From positions 15,626,501 to 15,690,500 of the forward strand of contig NC_079135.1 of assembly GCF_945859705.1 (NCBI RefSeq): a stretch of 64,000 nt of DNA, given 5' to 3'. Source of the DNA: Episyrphus balteatus. Taxonomy: Eukaryota > Arthropoda > Insecta > Diptera > Syrphidae. Both the position numbers and the translations under genes were made by a program. Shown in pieces: positions 11,825 through 24,714 of this stretch; the stretch's first letter is position 1, and each line of letters begins with the position of its first letter. Under the pieces are notes generated by a model that saw nothing but the letters and a program-made list of their open reading frames with translations, was not told the origin of the DNA and did not search any database.

Positions 11825-12489
11825 AACGGAAACATTTCCGGCTAATGTTGCGTTTTCGCAACGTTATGTTTGAAGACTTTTGGAACCTAACTGATTATAA
11901 TTTAAAATAAACTAAAAATAGATTCTGAAAGATTGTTCAATTATCTAATCGACCTGGGGTCGAATTACAGCATACGATTACGATCATTCGTTAACGTTTT
12001 TACTATTTGTGTCTCTATTTATTTATTAGAAAAAGATAGGGACACATAGCAACCATACGTTAACGAACGTATGCCGTGATTCGACCCCTGTTTTTGGATT
12101 TTTGTGTGAAAATAAATTTTTCGTGCTTTTTTAGGACTTTCAAAATTCGAGCTCCTGAAAAATTTGAGGTAGAATTATTGAACGCAATTTGTCATTTTGT
12201 TTTCAACAATTTTTCAATACTTAGTGTATTTATATCTAGTTCATTTCTTCATGAAAATATTCAAATAAAACTGATTTATATTCTATGTAAGAAATTTTTT
12301 TAAAAATAATTTTGATAAGGTCCATTTTCGGTGAGCGTTGCGAAAACGCAACATGAATTTTCCGGAAAACCAGAAGTTTTTCCAAAAATTTTGTTTGCAC
12401 ATTTCTTCTAATTAGATCAAAAACAATAAGTGTGTAAAATTTCAAGTTTCTAAGTCAACTGTAACTGGCAGCCGCCGGAAATGGGTTAA
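11825..12489. repeat. Inverted hairpin pair (GTTGCG-loop-CGCAAC) enclosing a small element
   Basis: Two hairpins with identical 6-bp stems, GTTGCG/CGCAAC, lie at 11847-11862 (TTTT loop) and 12337-12352 (AAAA loop) in inverted orientation. Both have CCGGAAA-type sequence near them. The right edge near 12470-12489 contains GCCGCCGGAAATGGGTTAA. They are probably the two sides of one older element that later received the insertion at 11954-12090. The left boundary is uncertain. Confidence 0.5.
11954..12090. mobile_element. Short TIR element (137 bp, hAT-like ends)
   Basis: The termini are CTGGGGTCGAATTACAGCAT on the left and the complement of CAGGGGTCGAATCACGGCAT on the right. Past the TIR, a further inverted match (CGTTAACG words) follows. 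CAGGGG-type ends suggest hAT, but no clear 8-bp duplication remains in the flanks. No coding capacity. Confidence 0.6.
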
Positions 12490-14984
12490 TCAAAATTTAG
12501 TATATTTATTTTTTTTTAACTAAGTTCTAATAATAAATAATAAAATAATAAAAAGGTCCAAAAAATTTATGAAAGATACAATATTGTATTTTAAAATAAA
12601 AAAATTTTCAAAAACAATTTGTTAGGTAAGTTTTTTTTTTTCAAAATTCTCAGTTTTAAAATATAAGGACAGAAACAAAGTTCTGGCTTTTAAAAATGTA
12701 AATCATATAAATGTAGTTGAACTAATTTAAATGATATTTATAACACCCCAAAAATCAACTAACAAAACAAAAAAAAAAAAAAATTGTTTGAAAACAATTT
12801 CAGCTCATTATTATAACTACTTCAAAATAGAATATGTACATATTTTTGTCTGAAACACTATTTTTTTTTAATGCTTTGAACATTGCAAAAAAAAATTTGC
12901 TTTTTTAAGGTATCTAAAAAGTCAATCTGGTTTTGGAAGCTCAAATTCAGTTGAGAAGTTTTTTATATCCCAATATTTAAATTTCAATATTTTTTTTTTT
13001 GAATTTTAATTGCATTTTCTTTTGCTTTGATATTTGTATGTAAAGTTATAAGGGTTTTTAAAAAATTATTTTCTTAATATTAAATTATTTTAGGTATAAA
13101 ATTCGGACCGAAATCGTGTTTTAAAAATGGGTCTTAATACAGTAGAATTTATTGTAAGAATCTAGCGACACGCGACGGAAGAACAAAATGTTTCAAAAAC
13201 CATATCAACCAGATTTAATATAAAATATATACTAAAAAATTGTACAAGTAAGTAAATATTAGGTACACAAGATTCCTGTAGCACTAAACTGAATTAAATA
13301 TTATAAAAACTGCTATAAAAAAAAAAAAAAAAAACAAGGACTAAATGAGGTTCTAATTGTTTAATATTCAATAGAAAGTACTTCTTCAACCATCTGCAGT
13401 CATGCGATTTCCAAAACAGTTCTTTATTTTTATATGTTAATTTTATGTTCATAAATTAGTTTTGATAATTGGTTTTTGGATTGGGTTGCAATTAAAAATT
13501 AGTGCTTGTTTGCATGATGTACATTTATATCTTTTGAAATAATCAGGTGTGAAAATTAATAAACTAATATTATTAGCACGAATGGCAAATAAAAATGGTT
13601 TTGTTTTTATTTACAATCTTAAGTTCTCTTCCGTGTCGATTAAATAATAGAAGCCAATATAAATAAAGTAATTTAACACTGGCCACAAGTCGTGACCAAA
13701 TTCAAATGTTTTTCTGTTTTCATTTGAAGTTAGTTAAAAGACAGAAATATTTTGCCAAGAACTGACCAAAATTTTAAAGGAAAAATCGTTTCAAATTTTT
13801 GAAGTTTCAGTCATTTCTTGAACCAAATTTCTCAGTTTTCAAAACCTACCTATCATTTACAAAATAATTATCATTGGGGATTGTTCAAATTCAAAATTTT
13901 AAAATTTTGTTGAATTTTTTTTTCCGAAACCGTTTCTTTAATTCAGCAATAAACTGTGACATAAAAATTACACACAAAAGTGTTTCAAAATTGAAATCAA
14001 CAAAAACCACTGATTTTATTTTATTTATTTTTTTTGTACAAAAATGCTTTTTTAATCATTCAATTGAAATTTTCATTTTCTGCAACACTAGTGCTTTTGA
14101 ATTGATTGCCATTGACTTTCAATTTTCATCAATTTTGTATTTATTTTTTTTTTCTGCTGAAACACACACAAACATTGCTGCGGCTATTAACTGACTATTA
14201 ACCAAGTAGTACACCCATCAGCACACGAAATGAAAAAAAAAAAACAATTCGATACAAATGGTCCATTTGGAGGACCTCTCTCTTACCGGGCCAACCTGTC
14301 AATACCTCGAGGACCACTCAATGTGATTTTTTTTTTTCGTTTATTTTTTTCACAACTTGAATGATGTGCAATAAACTTTTGTGTGTTCGTTCATTCGTTT
14401 CCAGTTAATGAAAATGAAAATTTGATTGATGGACAATTAGTTTGAAATTCTCCAATGATTACTTCAGGTCTTTATGGAGGGAATTTATTTTTGTTTAAGT
14501 TGGAGTCGTGGTGTAGTAGTGTTTTTATGTAACTCATGGAAAATGGGTTTCTTAAAAAAAAAAAAAATAGTAAAATAAAATATTAGTTCATGAGTGCAAC
14601 GTGTTGCAAATCAAATTGAAAGATTTTTGCTGAATAGAAATTATAATTAATTTCTTATGTTGTTCAATGTTGGTTGGTTTGGTTTGTTTTGCCCCGTGCT
14701 GTGAAAAGTGTGTTTTGAATGACAATCGAATCAGTGATTTATGATCTCACTGAAAATTGCATATTATGCAGAGACATTATGGTACCATCGTCATTAGGTT
14801 AGGGATACTTTCAGAGGAGAAGATTATGCGAGTAAGTTATACGGAACTCGACAGAAAAGATTTATTTATTGCCAAGAAATCTTTCATATAGATTGGAAGG
14901 ATAATGTTGCAATATAAAATTTTTCAAAATTACTTCAGTTTTTGTATCAGGTAGGAGATTATAAAAAACTTTAAAACTCTTTTT
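12490..14984. other. Non-coding AT-rich DNA, no gene recognised
   Basis: Mostly homopolymer-rich sequence. The segment at 14260-14325 is more GC-rich than its surroundings and shows a GTAAGAG donor-like word on the minus strand, but no acceptor. It may be a conserved regulatory stretch. The 106-codon frame at 13874-14194 is Phe/Ile-rich low complexity. Confidence 0.45.
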
Positions 14985-15325
14985 TAGTTATGGGAACTAT
15001 CGAATAAAAACTACCAAACTATCGATAGTTGTAAAATATTCATTAATTCGATAGTTCTAAATCATTCATTCATTCATTCATTCATTTAGTAACTATTTTC
15101 ATTGGAATAGTTTTTTCATTCGAATAGTTTTTTTTTTCATTGGAATAATTTTCTTAAACGATAGTTTTTTTCATTCAAATTGTTTTTGTTTTTTTTTATT
15201 CGATAGTTTTTATTCGATACTTTTATTCGATTGTTTTTATTCGAATGAATGAAAGAACTATTCGATGGTTCAAATCATTCAGTTACTAACTATCGATAGT
15301 TCAAATCATTCGATTCCCATCACTA
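14985..15325. mobile_element. hAT-type MITE, family A, copy 3
   Basis: The left terminus is TAGTTATGGGAACTATCGAA (one base off consensus), and the right end closes with CCCATCACTA. The flanking 8-mers CTCTTTTT and CTCTTTGT match at 7 of 8 positions. The internal TTCGATAG units are fewer than in copy 2, and a CATT microsatellite is expanded near the left end. Confidence 0.87.
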
Positions 15326-16459
15326 CTCTTTGTCCAATTTTGCCATCATATTAAAAGATTAGTATTGTTACAACTCAGTATTTCATTTAACTCATCACTT
15401 GCAACACTATTTCCAGACTATGTTTTATTATGACTTGACTCTATACTCTTCCCGCAAATGATGTTTATATTTTCTTTTTTTTTTTGTGTGACATGAAGAT
15501 ATTATTATAGCCAAGTGGAGTCTCGCATTAATGCGTTTGTTGATTCATTAAGAACTGATGTGACCTTATTTGAGGAACTTGGAAGATGATTACCATAATG
15601 AACTAATGTGAACATTATTTTTAGAGAACCAAGTAAAACGGAAGACATTTTTTGGGTGGCATTTGATTGGATTTGATTTGGACTAATTACTTAGGGTGAA
15701 TTGAAAGAAATAGAATGTAGACTGGTCCCTTTTTGTGTCTCTAAAAATAATATCGAACTGGGTATGCTAATTTTGAATTAATATTCTGTAGGCTTCGTTG
15801 AAACTTCAAAAAGTAAGTTATAAAAGGAGACATCCGAAAGTAAAAATGGTTGAAGGTTACACTAAAAGAGTATCAATCGTGGGAATGTTTTACAAATTTT
15901 AAAGGCCGAGAGCTCTGGAGATTTTATCCAGAAATATCATAATTATTTGTTTGCTCATAATCAAACGATTAGAGGATTCAATAGACCATATTATGTATGT
16001 ACCTAAAAAGTTGATGATCGATATAATTGCTACATAATTTTAAAACTAGTTATTTAAAAGTTTTTAAAGATTTTACAGAGGGTTTTTTGGAATTCATTTT
16101 TACGACAAAAAAAAGGTGGTTCCTGCCATTTGCCAATTTTAGAAAAGTAGTTATAATTTTTTCAAAAACGGTTCCTAGGATTCTGATAAAAAATTCAAAT
16201 ATTGTTATTAAACGAGGTCAATCTCTTGATGAAAATTTATTGTTTTTCGAAAATCATTAGGTTTAAGCACTGTCTAACATAAACCTGGTATTTTCATTTT
16301 AACGGGTGTGACATGACACAGTTACTTAATTTTTGTTTCTGGTTTGTGTATTTTTTACTAAATATATTATTTAATAGCTTCGACACCTAATGTAGGTACA
16401 TATTTAGTTGTTATTCATTTTTTGAGCTCATATTTTTTTTTCTCATTTACCGATTAAAA
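15326..16459. other. Non-coding DNA with a decayed repeat fragment
   Basis: No gene seen. Positions about 16100-16300 carry a heavily decayed mini-me-like segment in plus orientation: a TTTCAAAAACGG word, then AAACGAGGTCAATCTCTTGA, then CGAAAATCATTAGG, in the family's usual order. Confidence 0.4.
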
Positions 16460-16461
16460 TA

Positions 16462-16545
16462 CAGTCGACTCCCTCTAAGTCGAACTTCAGGGGACTCAAA
16501 AATCGGTTCGAGCTAGAGGGAAATTCGAGTTAGAGGGTGTTTCTT
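16462..16545 (+). mobile_element. Solo terminus resembling a pogo/Tigger-type DNA transposon
   Basis: The sequence after TA (16460-16461) starts CAGTCGACTCCCTCTAAGTC and continues with further TCGAAC/TCGAG words and two AGAGGG motifs. This resembles terminal repeats of pogo/Tigger-group elements, which insert at TA. The opposite end was not found, so it is a fragment or has been truncated by the pentanucleotide array downstream. Confidence 0.5.
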
Positions 16546-16743
16546 TCGAAATGTAATCAAAACCCAAATTTACTTGGTTTGACTTTTATCTATTGTAATG
16601 ATGCGTGGCTGCGACTACAATTGCGGCGTCACTCGATGGTTTTGGTGGATGGTTTTTTCCTTCTTTATTTTTTTTTTCCTTTTTTGTTTCCTTATTGTTG
16701 ATTGTGATGTTCTTATACATATGTACCTAGTTTCTTTCTTTTT

Positions 16744-16911
16744 GTTTTATTTTATTTTATTTTATTTTATTTTATTTTATTTTATTTTATTTTATTTTAT
16801 TTTATTTTATTTTATTTTATTTTATTTTATTTTATTTTATTTTATTTTATTTTATTTTATTTTATTTTATTTTATTTTATTTTATTTTATTTTATTTTAT
16901 TTTATTTTATT
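16744..16911 (+). repeat. (TTTTA)n pentanucleotide array
   Basis: About 33 near-perfect copies of a 5-bp unit. The array creates an artificial ILFYF-repeat reading frame that is not a gene. Confidence 0.97.
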
Positions 16912-16963
16912 TTTTATTCCAAATAAAAGAGAATGTTTTTTTTTGTGTTTTTTTTTTTTTTAA

Positions 16964-17422
16964 CCCTAGTTTACCGCACGCAAAATAATGCAATAACCAA
17001 ACTTGGGGGTTCGCGCGAACCCCAAAGCTTTTATGCACCTCTAATTGTTCATTATCAACAATTTGATGCATTGTCTCTTTCTGGTATTGATTAAGGTGAC
17101 AGTTGCGGTGTCTTTTTATGATAACACGTATATATAACAGGTATATTTTTGCCAAAATATACCTTATAAAAATTGTTGAAAATAGTCCATTTAAAGTCTT
17201 GGGGTTCGCATGAACCCCAAGTTTGGTTTGTGACTTTTTTTCAGAAAAAAATTCCAGAAAATTATATAAAACCGCTTTTATGGAAAAAAGACAAAAAACG
17301 TAAACAAAAATGAATTTCGTTCACTGAGTTTTCATCCCAAGTCAAAAAAACGATTTAGAAAAAAGTTATAACCATTTAAACATGCGTTGGGGTTCGCACG
17401 AACCCCAATTTGTAAACTAGGG
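16964..17422. mobile_element. piggyBac-type MITE with three 22-bp internal palindromes
   Basis: TTAA duplications (16960-16963 and 17423-17426) flank termini CCCTAGTTTAC and GTAAACTAGGG. TTAA targets with CCCTAG ends are the hallmark of piggyBac elements. Inside are three copies of the palindrome TTGGGGTTCGC-GCGAACCCCAA type, near 17002-17024, 17199-17220 and 17387-17408, with centres GCGC, GCAT and GCAC. Two lie close to the ends and one in the middle. No coding region. Confidence 0.9.
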
Positions 17423-17426
17423 TTAA

Positions 17427-20338
17427 TTAGGTATTCCGAAACTGAGATCAAAGGGCTTGAATATACCTTAAATTCACTTATTTTTAGTTACTTTTTTTTT
17501 CATAACACTGAATTAAAGGAGCAAATTTGTGCTACCCCAGTCGTACCTCTATTTATTTGAAAAATTAAAAACATAAAGAAAAACATTTTTTTTTTTTTGA
17601 AAAATAAATTTTTCGAAATTAGTTTGAGTTTTTTTTTTTTTTGTTATGCCCAATTTATTATTAATCCATTTTATTTAAAGTTTCCATTGAAAATAAAAGA
17701 AAGTTCAAAAAATGTATCGTAGGTTAACCTTCATAACCTCCTAAGTCGTTTTTACCTGTTTTTTAGAAATAAAAAAAAAAAACTCTTAAAACAATTAAAA
17801 AAAAAAGAAAAATATAAATAGTTGATTTGAAATATTTAATTAACTAGTTTTTTATTTCTTTCATTTTTATTAAATTGTTTAAGGCTTTTTTTTCGATTTC
17901 TAAAAAAACATTTAAAAGACAAAATGAAAATTTGAGCAATTTACGCCAAAACCTAATTGCTCTAGCTAAAATTAATACCCCAATCGAAATTTAACCAAAC
18001 TCTGGTTGATAATCTTGCCTGCTGAAAGCTGTTTTTTTTTTTTGTTAACCATATACCTATCTATAAAAATCTAAGGCTTCACAATGATCCTCTACATATT
18101 ATCCCACATTTACCACAACCACATAATCAGAACCGTCTATCTTTGAACATCAACCAAAATAGCGTTAAATGCGTCCTCTGCATTTCTATATTGATTGTCA
18201 AAAAAAAAACCTGAAATGCCTAATCACAAAAGCACAATCCTTTCATTCAATTGAACTCACAAAATGAACTCAGCTTAGCTGTCTGTATGCCTCTGCCGCT
18301 TAATGACCAATTAGCCAAAGCACGCTTAGTAGTTTGAATATATATCGAAAGAGAGAGAGAGAATGTGAGTGAGTGAAAAACGTAATATTCGGTCTCGTTT
18401 AAGGCTATTTTAGGCTATATGCTTCAAAAACTTAATTGGCGACCATAAAAAGGCTTACAAAACCACACACTGATGTCACCTAAACAATATCTACTATACA
18501 CACATATTCGTCGTTGTATGTGTTTGTGGATATGTTCCTAATGCATCTAACTCTTCAACATGATAAGCGAACAGGAAACCATTAAGGGAGTACAACTATA
18601 GTCTGTGATGTGTTTGTATTGGTTTTTAGTGTGGGTGCTAGATAGGACTTTAGGGAGGGAAACTATTTTGTGTACATGTTCAAGCACTTATATGCGCGTT
18701 TCATATGGCTGAATGAAATTCCACAAAATTTATGTTCAAATCGAGGACCCATCATACGGCCATACATCAAATCTATGTCTGTCCATAGAGTTGGAAGATC
18801 CGTCAACCCTTTTAGAGAGAAGGCTTTTTGTATGCGGCGACGGTATATGCATGTTTGAGTGTGTGTGTTTGTTTCATTTGAAACCAGAGAAAAGGAATAT
18901 TAATCGGAATGAACGATTGATTGATTACCACTACCAACATCCTTTCAAAATCTACCACAAATGTATTGTTCTTTGGAGCGAGATTAAAACGGGTACAAAA
19001 TATAAGGATAATTTTGCCAGTTTTGTGTTTTGTTTTTTTTTTTTTCAATCTTTTAAAGGTTTTTGGAGGTTGAAGGTAGTAAAAATAAAATCTTTAGAGA
19101 CAATTAAGCTGGAATAACATTATTTCTGGTACATTCAACATTTTGTCTGGTATATTTAACTAACATCTAGTATATTTAACTATATATTATGATTATATAA
19201 CCTTGCCTAATTTTTTTTCCGTGTGATGATAAATACATTTTTTTGATCAAAAACTACTTTTTTTCGTCATTCTTTTCAATATCTTAGATTGATTTTCCAT
19301 AATAATTACCAGTGTTCACAAAAATGTTCGAAAATGTTTTTGAGGGAATCTTCGTAAACTTTAACCCAAGAAGCTTTTGGTTTCTAAACGTTATGTCCGC
19401 CTCTTTTTGACTGCGGTAACTTACTGCTGAAATTCACCTCACAAAAAAAAAAAAAAAAACAAATTTCGTTATACGTACACTAACGTTTTTGAAATTTTCA
19501 ATTTGTAATGATTTATTGGGTAAAGCCTCGTTTCTACTTTCTACCTTTACCATTGAAGAAAGAAGTTTTTGGACGGTTGTGAAGGTATATGATTTAGAGT
19601 TGACGATTAGCGTTTTGTGATTTGAAAGACCGGCCGGTGTATGTACAGTACAATGCTCAATAAGCGTTTCCACTTAGAAAACAAGACTAAATCATTTTGG
19701 GAATGAGGGAAAACAATTTTAAATGGAATCAATCCTAGAAAGGCCTTTCAGCGAAATGAAATCGTCGTTATTGTCATCATTTCTGGCCAGCATGAATTTG
19801 AGTTATATCAAAAATGGAATGTGTTTCTTTGTGTACAGAAAACTATATTTGGAAAAATCATAAATACGTCTACTCAAAATGATTTTAACATTAATTGATT
19901 CTTTGTAAATAAGTAAATGAGATAATAAATTCAAAATTTGCATTTAGATTTCTAGAGTTGGAAGATTTTTCAGCACTTTATGTGTCTATAACAATCTTTG
20001 AATAACTTATTTATCTCATAAAAGGGTTATGGAATTAAAAAAAAAAAAAAAGTTTAAGTAATATTGAAACAAAATTTTCAAAAAATCAATTGTACGATTT
20101 TTAAAACAATTTCATTTTTTTTTTTTTTTAAGAATCGAGCGCTGCAAAATACATAATGTCTCATTAAATAAAAAAAATAAAATAACTAAACTAACTTCGG
20201 AAGATATTTCAATGTTAATTTAAAAACGTTTGATGTTATGTAGTTTTTTCTGTGTTTAATCATATATTACAGTTACATTATTCAATCCAGTTAAATTTTG
20301 AAGTAAAGTAAAAAAGTGGTCGCGAAAAAAAAGCAACC
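17427..20338. other. Non-coding DNA, some low-repeat sequence
   Basis: A decayed fragment with the mini-me-like terminal hairpin (GTGCTACCCCAGTCGTAC) lies near 17530-17548. The stretch 18050-18900 has more balanced composition and a GAGAGAGAGAGA run at 18352-18361, which could bind GAGA-type factors; it is a candidate regulatory segment. The 134-codon frame at 18713-19117 has no recognisable domain and ends in poly-Phe. Confidence 0.45.
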
Positions 20339-20340
20339 TA

Positions 20341-21683
20341 CACGGTTAAAAATTCTGGAGTATTTTTTAATACTTTTTGGGTTACATATAGGTCTACACC
20401 AGAAATGTATTAAAATTTAATACAAGACTAAATATTAAAATTTTTTAGTTACTAAAAAATGTATTAAAATGTAATATAGTTGTATTAAAAAATAATACAG
20501 TTTATATTAGAATTTAATACCAAATGTATTTAATTTAAATTATTGCATATATTCAAATTTAATCTTTTTTTTATTAATTTCTAATAAGAATTTCATAAAA
20601 AGATAATACAAATAAATTTCAATTCAATACATAATGTATTGAACGATAATAAAATGTATTCTTTTTCCAAATTTCATTACTGAAAATAAATATTACCTAA
20701 CCATAAATAATATAATAATGGTGATATTATTGTCTCTATTTTATCTGTTTCACAAACTGTGGCATGTAAAATCTTATTGCCGATCAAAATTCATCTGCAA
20801 TGTATGTATTTTGCTTCAAAAAAAAAAAAAAAACGCAAAGCGCCTTCAAAAAGAAAAGGTAGCTCAAACAATGGATTTTTGTCATTTTTAAAATGGCTGC
20901 TGCTGACCACAGTACACATAAAAAGGTTATATCTTCCAAACTGACATTGGTCGCTAAATTGTCAAAACATGACAATTTGGCGACCAATGTCAGCTACCGT
21001 AAATCTTATTTCTTTTATTTACTGACGAAAAACGCACAAAAACCGAAAAACCACGCACACCACTAATTTGTTAACAATTATTCACCATTTTCCGCGAAGA
21101 AACACAAGGAAACTTGTAATTTTTTAATTTATAATTTTTTTAAATGACATTTTATACATTAAAACAAAAACAAATTTCCTGTTTACTGCGATTGAAATAA
21201 AAATTAAAGGCCGACCTGACAATCTGTCAGGTCAGGTGCCCATTTTTGACAAACAAATTTTGACAACGTTCGGAATATAGTACCTTATTATGTGTACTGT
21301 GGCTGCTGACATTTGATTAAAATTTAATATTCTCGTATTACAATTTAATACTTTTGTATTAGTTTTTAATAAAGTTGTATTGTATTTTAATACAATTATA
21401 TTAAAATGTAATACAATAAATATACTTAAATATAATAAAAAATTTTAAAATCTAATACAGCGGTATTAAAATTAAATACAAGATTAGAATTTAACCCACG
21501 GAGATTATTTTCTAATAATTTTTGTATTAAAAGTAGTAAACTTAATACTAAAATATTGAAATTTAATACAAAAAAGATTAAAAATAATTTTAATATTTTG
21601 GAAGTATTAAAATATAATATTTTTGTATTGAAATTTGAAATACAAGAGCTGCATTAAAAAATACTCCAGAATTTTTAACCGCG
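20341..21683. mobile_element. TA-flanked TIR element rich in GTATTAAAA/TTTTAATAC words
   Basis: Flanked by TA (20339-20340 and 21684-21685). The termini are CACGGTTAAAAATTCTGGAG and the complement of CGCGGTTAAAAATTCTGGAG, and the match continues into GTATTTTTTAAT. The interior consists largely of GTATTAAAATTTAATAC-like words in both orientations, so long imperfect hairpins are possible. It is interrupted by the nested element at 20908-21301. It is non-coding. A TA target suggests the Tc1/mariner group, but the TIR is not one I recognise. Confidence 0.82.
20908..21301. mobile_element. Nested TIR element, 394 bp, with 9-bp (or 8-bp) target duplication
   Basis: The ends are CACAGTACACATAAAAAGG and the complement of CACAGTACACATAATAAGG. 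It is flanked by GCTGCTGAC on both sides (20899-20907 and 21302-21310). Inside is a near-perfect hairpin, 20942-20992, whose arms share TGACATTGGTCGC, and a second one around 21212-21233 (GACCTGACA/TGTCAGGTC). The superfamily is uncertain: 9 bp would favour MULE, 8 bp would favour hAT. Confidence 0.82.
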
Positions 21684-21685
21684 TA

Positions 21686-24296
21686 GTAGATGGTGTATGT
21701 TAAAAAAGTTAATATTTTGAAAAAGAAATTTAATGCTTAAGATTTCTTCTTTACGTCACAGTAGCATTTTTTAAAGTGATATGCAACGGGCAATCCTTAT
21801 GTATCTTGCTAAGAAAATAATTTTGACTTCAGTGTTTTTTTGGAAATCCAAAATACGTAATTTTTACTTTAAAGCATAGGCCTGTTGAATATGAACTTAT
21901 GTATATTCTTAATTCAAAATAAATTTCAAGATTTGGGTCAAAGGATATTGGTTTAGGAATGTTAGAAAAAGATAAAAAAAAAATGTTTGGTTGGAAACAT
22001 CTCAGGAACCAGACACCCAAAAACCTTTTAGTTCTTAGTTATGAATAAAGCTTAAAGAAACCTTTATTTTGTTATATCACTAGAAAAATTTGGAAGAAAA
22101 TTTTTAAAATGCATTTTTTTGGAAAAGGGGTAACCTTGATTTTTTTTCAAAAATCAAAAAAAAAAAAATTTGTAATTTTTTTACCTATGTACATGCGTAG
22201 GTCTGTTCTTTGTAAACTCAAATCTGTAAACCATTACTTTTTTCGAGACTTAGGTCAGCAAATATCTGTATATCTGCTTCCGAATCCCAATTTTTTCCAC
22301 AGATTTAATAAGATTTTTCAATTTTAACGAAAATCATCGTGTTCATATTTTTCCACAAAACTCCCATTTATTTTTATGGGGATATGGATTAAATATGGTC
22401 TTATGACGTTGTTCTTAAAAGGCTTCTTTAGGCTCTTCCACATTCTAAGAGACATATAAATGTTTTAAATTTCATTATTCAAACAGGTCAAAAATTTATA
22501 GAAGTTTAATAAATTAAATGGGAACTGCTTCTACCATCAACAAAAAAATAAGTAGGTAGGAAATTAGAATCTTACATTAAAAAAAAAATATTTAGCTCTA
22601 GGTACTTTTTTTTATGACAAAATTTTTAGAAAAAATTTTCGACAAAAAAAAAATGGTCAAAACAAGCACTAAAAATATATTGCAAAAATATACAAGCACA
22701 ATAATTATTAACATAACCTAATATTTAAAATTCTACTAACATAGGTATCATAATATCGTACTGTCAAGGGTTTTTTTTTTTTTTGAAAAATCTAAATTTA
22801 GACACGACCATATTGACAAGGTTCAAGTCCAAACACTATTGGTCAGTCTCTTATACCTATCTTATTTCTTTCTATATCCTATCCTAAATTACTTTTTTTT
22901 ATAGAACTTTATCCTTAAACTCCTCAAATCAACACCCACCCACCTTAAAGTCCTTCCGCTTTCATAAGAAAAAACAACCCAAAAGTACAAAATCCGGAAT
23001 GCAAAATCTTCGACAGTGTAATGAAAAGTAACTTACAACTTACTCCACAAACATTGAAAATAAAATTCCATACTATTTCACCTTTTAACCCTTGTATATA
23101 CCAAAGTAGGTACAGAAAACCGGTAGTGCATAGAACTGCACAGACAACCCGTAGGGTTTCCTTCAACTATTTTTTCATAATTTTAATCTCGATCCTGTCT
23201 TCGTTTCGTATAGTTTAGTTTGTGTCTTTCTTTTTTCATCTATGTTATTGTCTGCGGTTTTGTGGTTGACAACGTAAAGTGCCATTTTCAATATTACCCC
23301 ACCCAACCGCCACCACAAGAACATGGAAGAGTTCTTTCTCATTGTCCTCTGTCCATGTCTAACAAGAATGAAGAAGAAGATATTAAATTTCCTTCCGTTT
23401 TTTTCTTTTTCTTCGTCCTTTTATTTTCATTTTCACGGCTAAAGGAAAACAACGCCTCGGGTGAATACGTCAAAGGACATCTCAAAGACGATTAATAAAC
23501 GAACATTTTTCGGTCTATGTCCTTATGGTATGCTAACATTCAAATACTAGCTAAAAGAGGGATCCCACTCTTCTATGACGAAAGGATTCTTGTTTTTTGG
23601 CTGTGAAGTGGACGAACAAACCAAAACGAACGACAGATTCTTTGGCTTTCATCGAAGGATAAAAATCCGATAAAATCCAAAAACCACTATAGTAAAAGTT
23701 TTTTTTGTTTTGTTTTGCAAAGAATGAAAGATGACAAATGAATAGAGGATAGAAAAGTTATTTGGATAATGACACTAGAGCCTCTGGCAATCGTTTCGTT
23801 TCTATATAAGGAAAGAATTTATTTGGCCGGCATAAAAGAGAGTGTTAATCTTCTGATATTGACTCTTATCTACATTCCAGGATTCGATTCGATGAATGTG
23901 TGTGTGTGTGTGTTTGTGTATTTTAGTTTGTGTTTGTTTGACAGCAGGACAGAGCTGTCTAGAGGCCATCTTAGAGATCTAATAAGGATGCATTTAGGGG
24001 ACAGCATTTTAATCTTCCATTTGACATAACAAACAACAACTATTCGCACAGGATTGATGGATGGATATTGAAAATCAAATAAAAAAGGCTCAAGGGGACT
24101 CAATCCGTTGGATTACTTTTGTGTGTTCAAGGGTTAAGAACTACCTAATTCTGAGAATAACTTTTCTTCAGAGATAAGTTCAGGCAGGGGAAAAATGAAA
24201 TGAAAAATGTTATTTGGTCCTGCAGAAAAAGTCAAATCCGGTGGTCACAGTTTTTTTTTTTTTTACTTCCTGGTTAGCGAACAAACTTCTAAAAAC
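21686..24296. other. Non-coding DNA, no gene recognised
   Basis: No coding exon could be supported. A (GT)n microsatellite lies at about 23896-23911. The stretch 22900-24150 is less homopolymeric than average and could hold regulatory elements of the surrounding intron. Confidence 0.45.
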
Positions 24297-24714
24297 TAGT
24301 GATGGGAACTATCGAATAAAAACTATCAAACTATAGATAGTTGTAAAATATTCATTCATTTAGTTACTATTTTCATTCGAATAGTTTTCTCATTCGAATA
24401 TTTTTTTCATTCGAATAGTTTTTTTATTCGAATAGTTTTTTTTATTCGACAGTTCTTTTTATTCGACAGTTTTTTTTATTCGATAGTGTTTTCATTCAAA
24501 TAGTTTTCTCAAACGATAGTTTTTTCATTCAAATAGGTTTTTCATTCGAATAGTTTTTTATCCGAAAGTTTATTCGATAGTTAATTCGATAGTTTTTATT
24601 CCATAGTTTTATTCGATAGTTTTTATTCGAATGAATGAATGAACTATTCGATAGTTCAAAAAATTCAGTTACTAACTATTGATAGTTCAAATCATTCGAT
24701 AGTTCCCATCACTA
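24297..24714. mobile_element. hAT-type MITE, family A, copy 4 (longest intact copy)
   Basis: The termini TAGTGATGGGAACTATCGAA and its complement are perfect. The flanks are CTAAAAAC and CAAAAAC(A), which match after a one-base deletion. At 418 bp it has more TTCGATAG/TTCGAATAG internal units than the other intact copies. Confidence 0.88.

Noticed and set aside
14275..14325. GC-richer segment with a GTAAGAG donor-like word on the minus strand, possible exon
   Set aside because: No polypyrimidine acceptor upstream (A-rich instead), and the short frame has no other support.
16598..16963. 121-codon frame rich in ILFYF
   Set aside because: Produced by the (TTTTA)n array.
18713..19117. 134-codon plus-strand frame with several Cys
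   Set aside because: No recognisable motif, it ends in poly-Phe from a T-run, and overlapping frames are equally open.
22945..23166. 73-codon minus-strand frame with hydrophobic N-terminus
   Set aside because: The start is TTG, not ATG, and the internal GTAAGT has no matching downstream exon.
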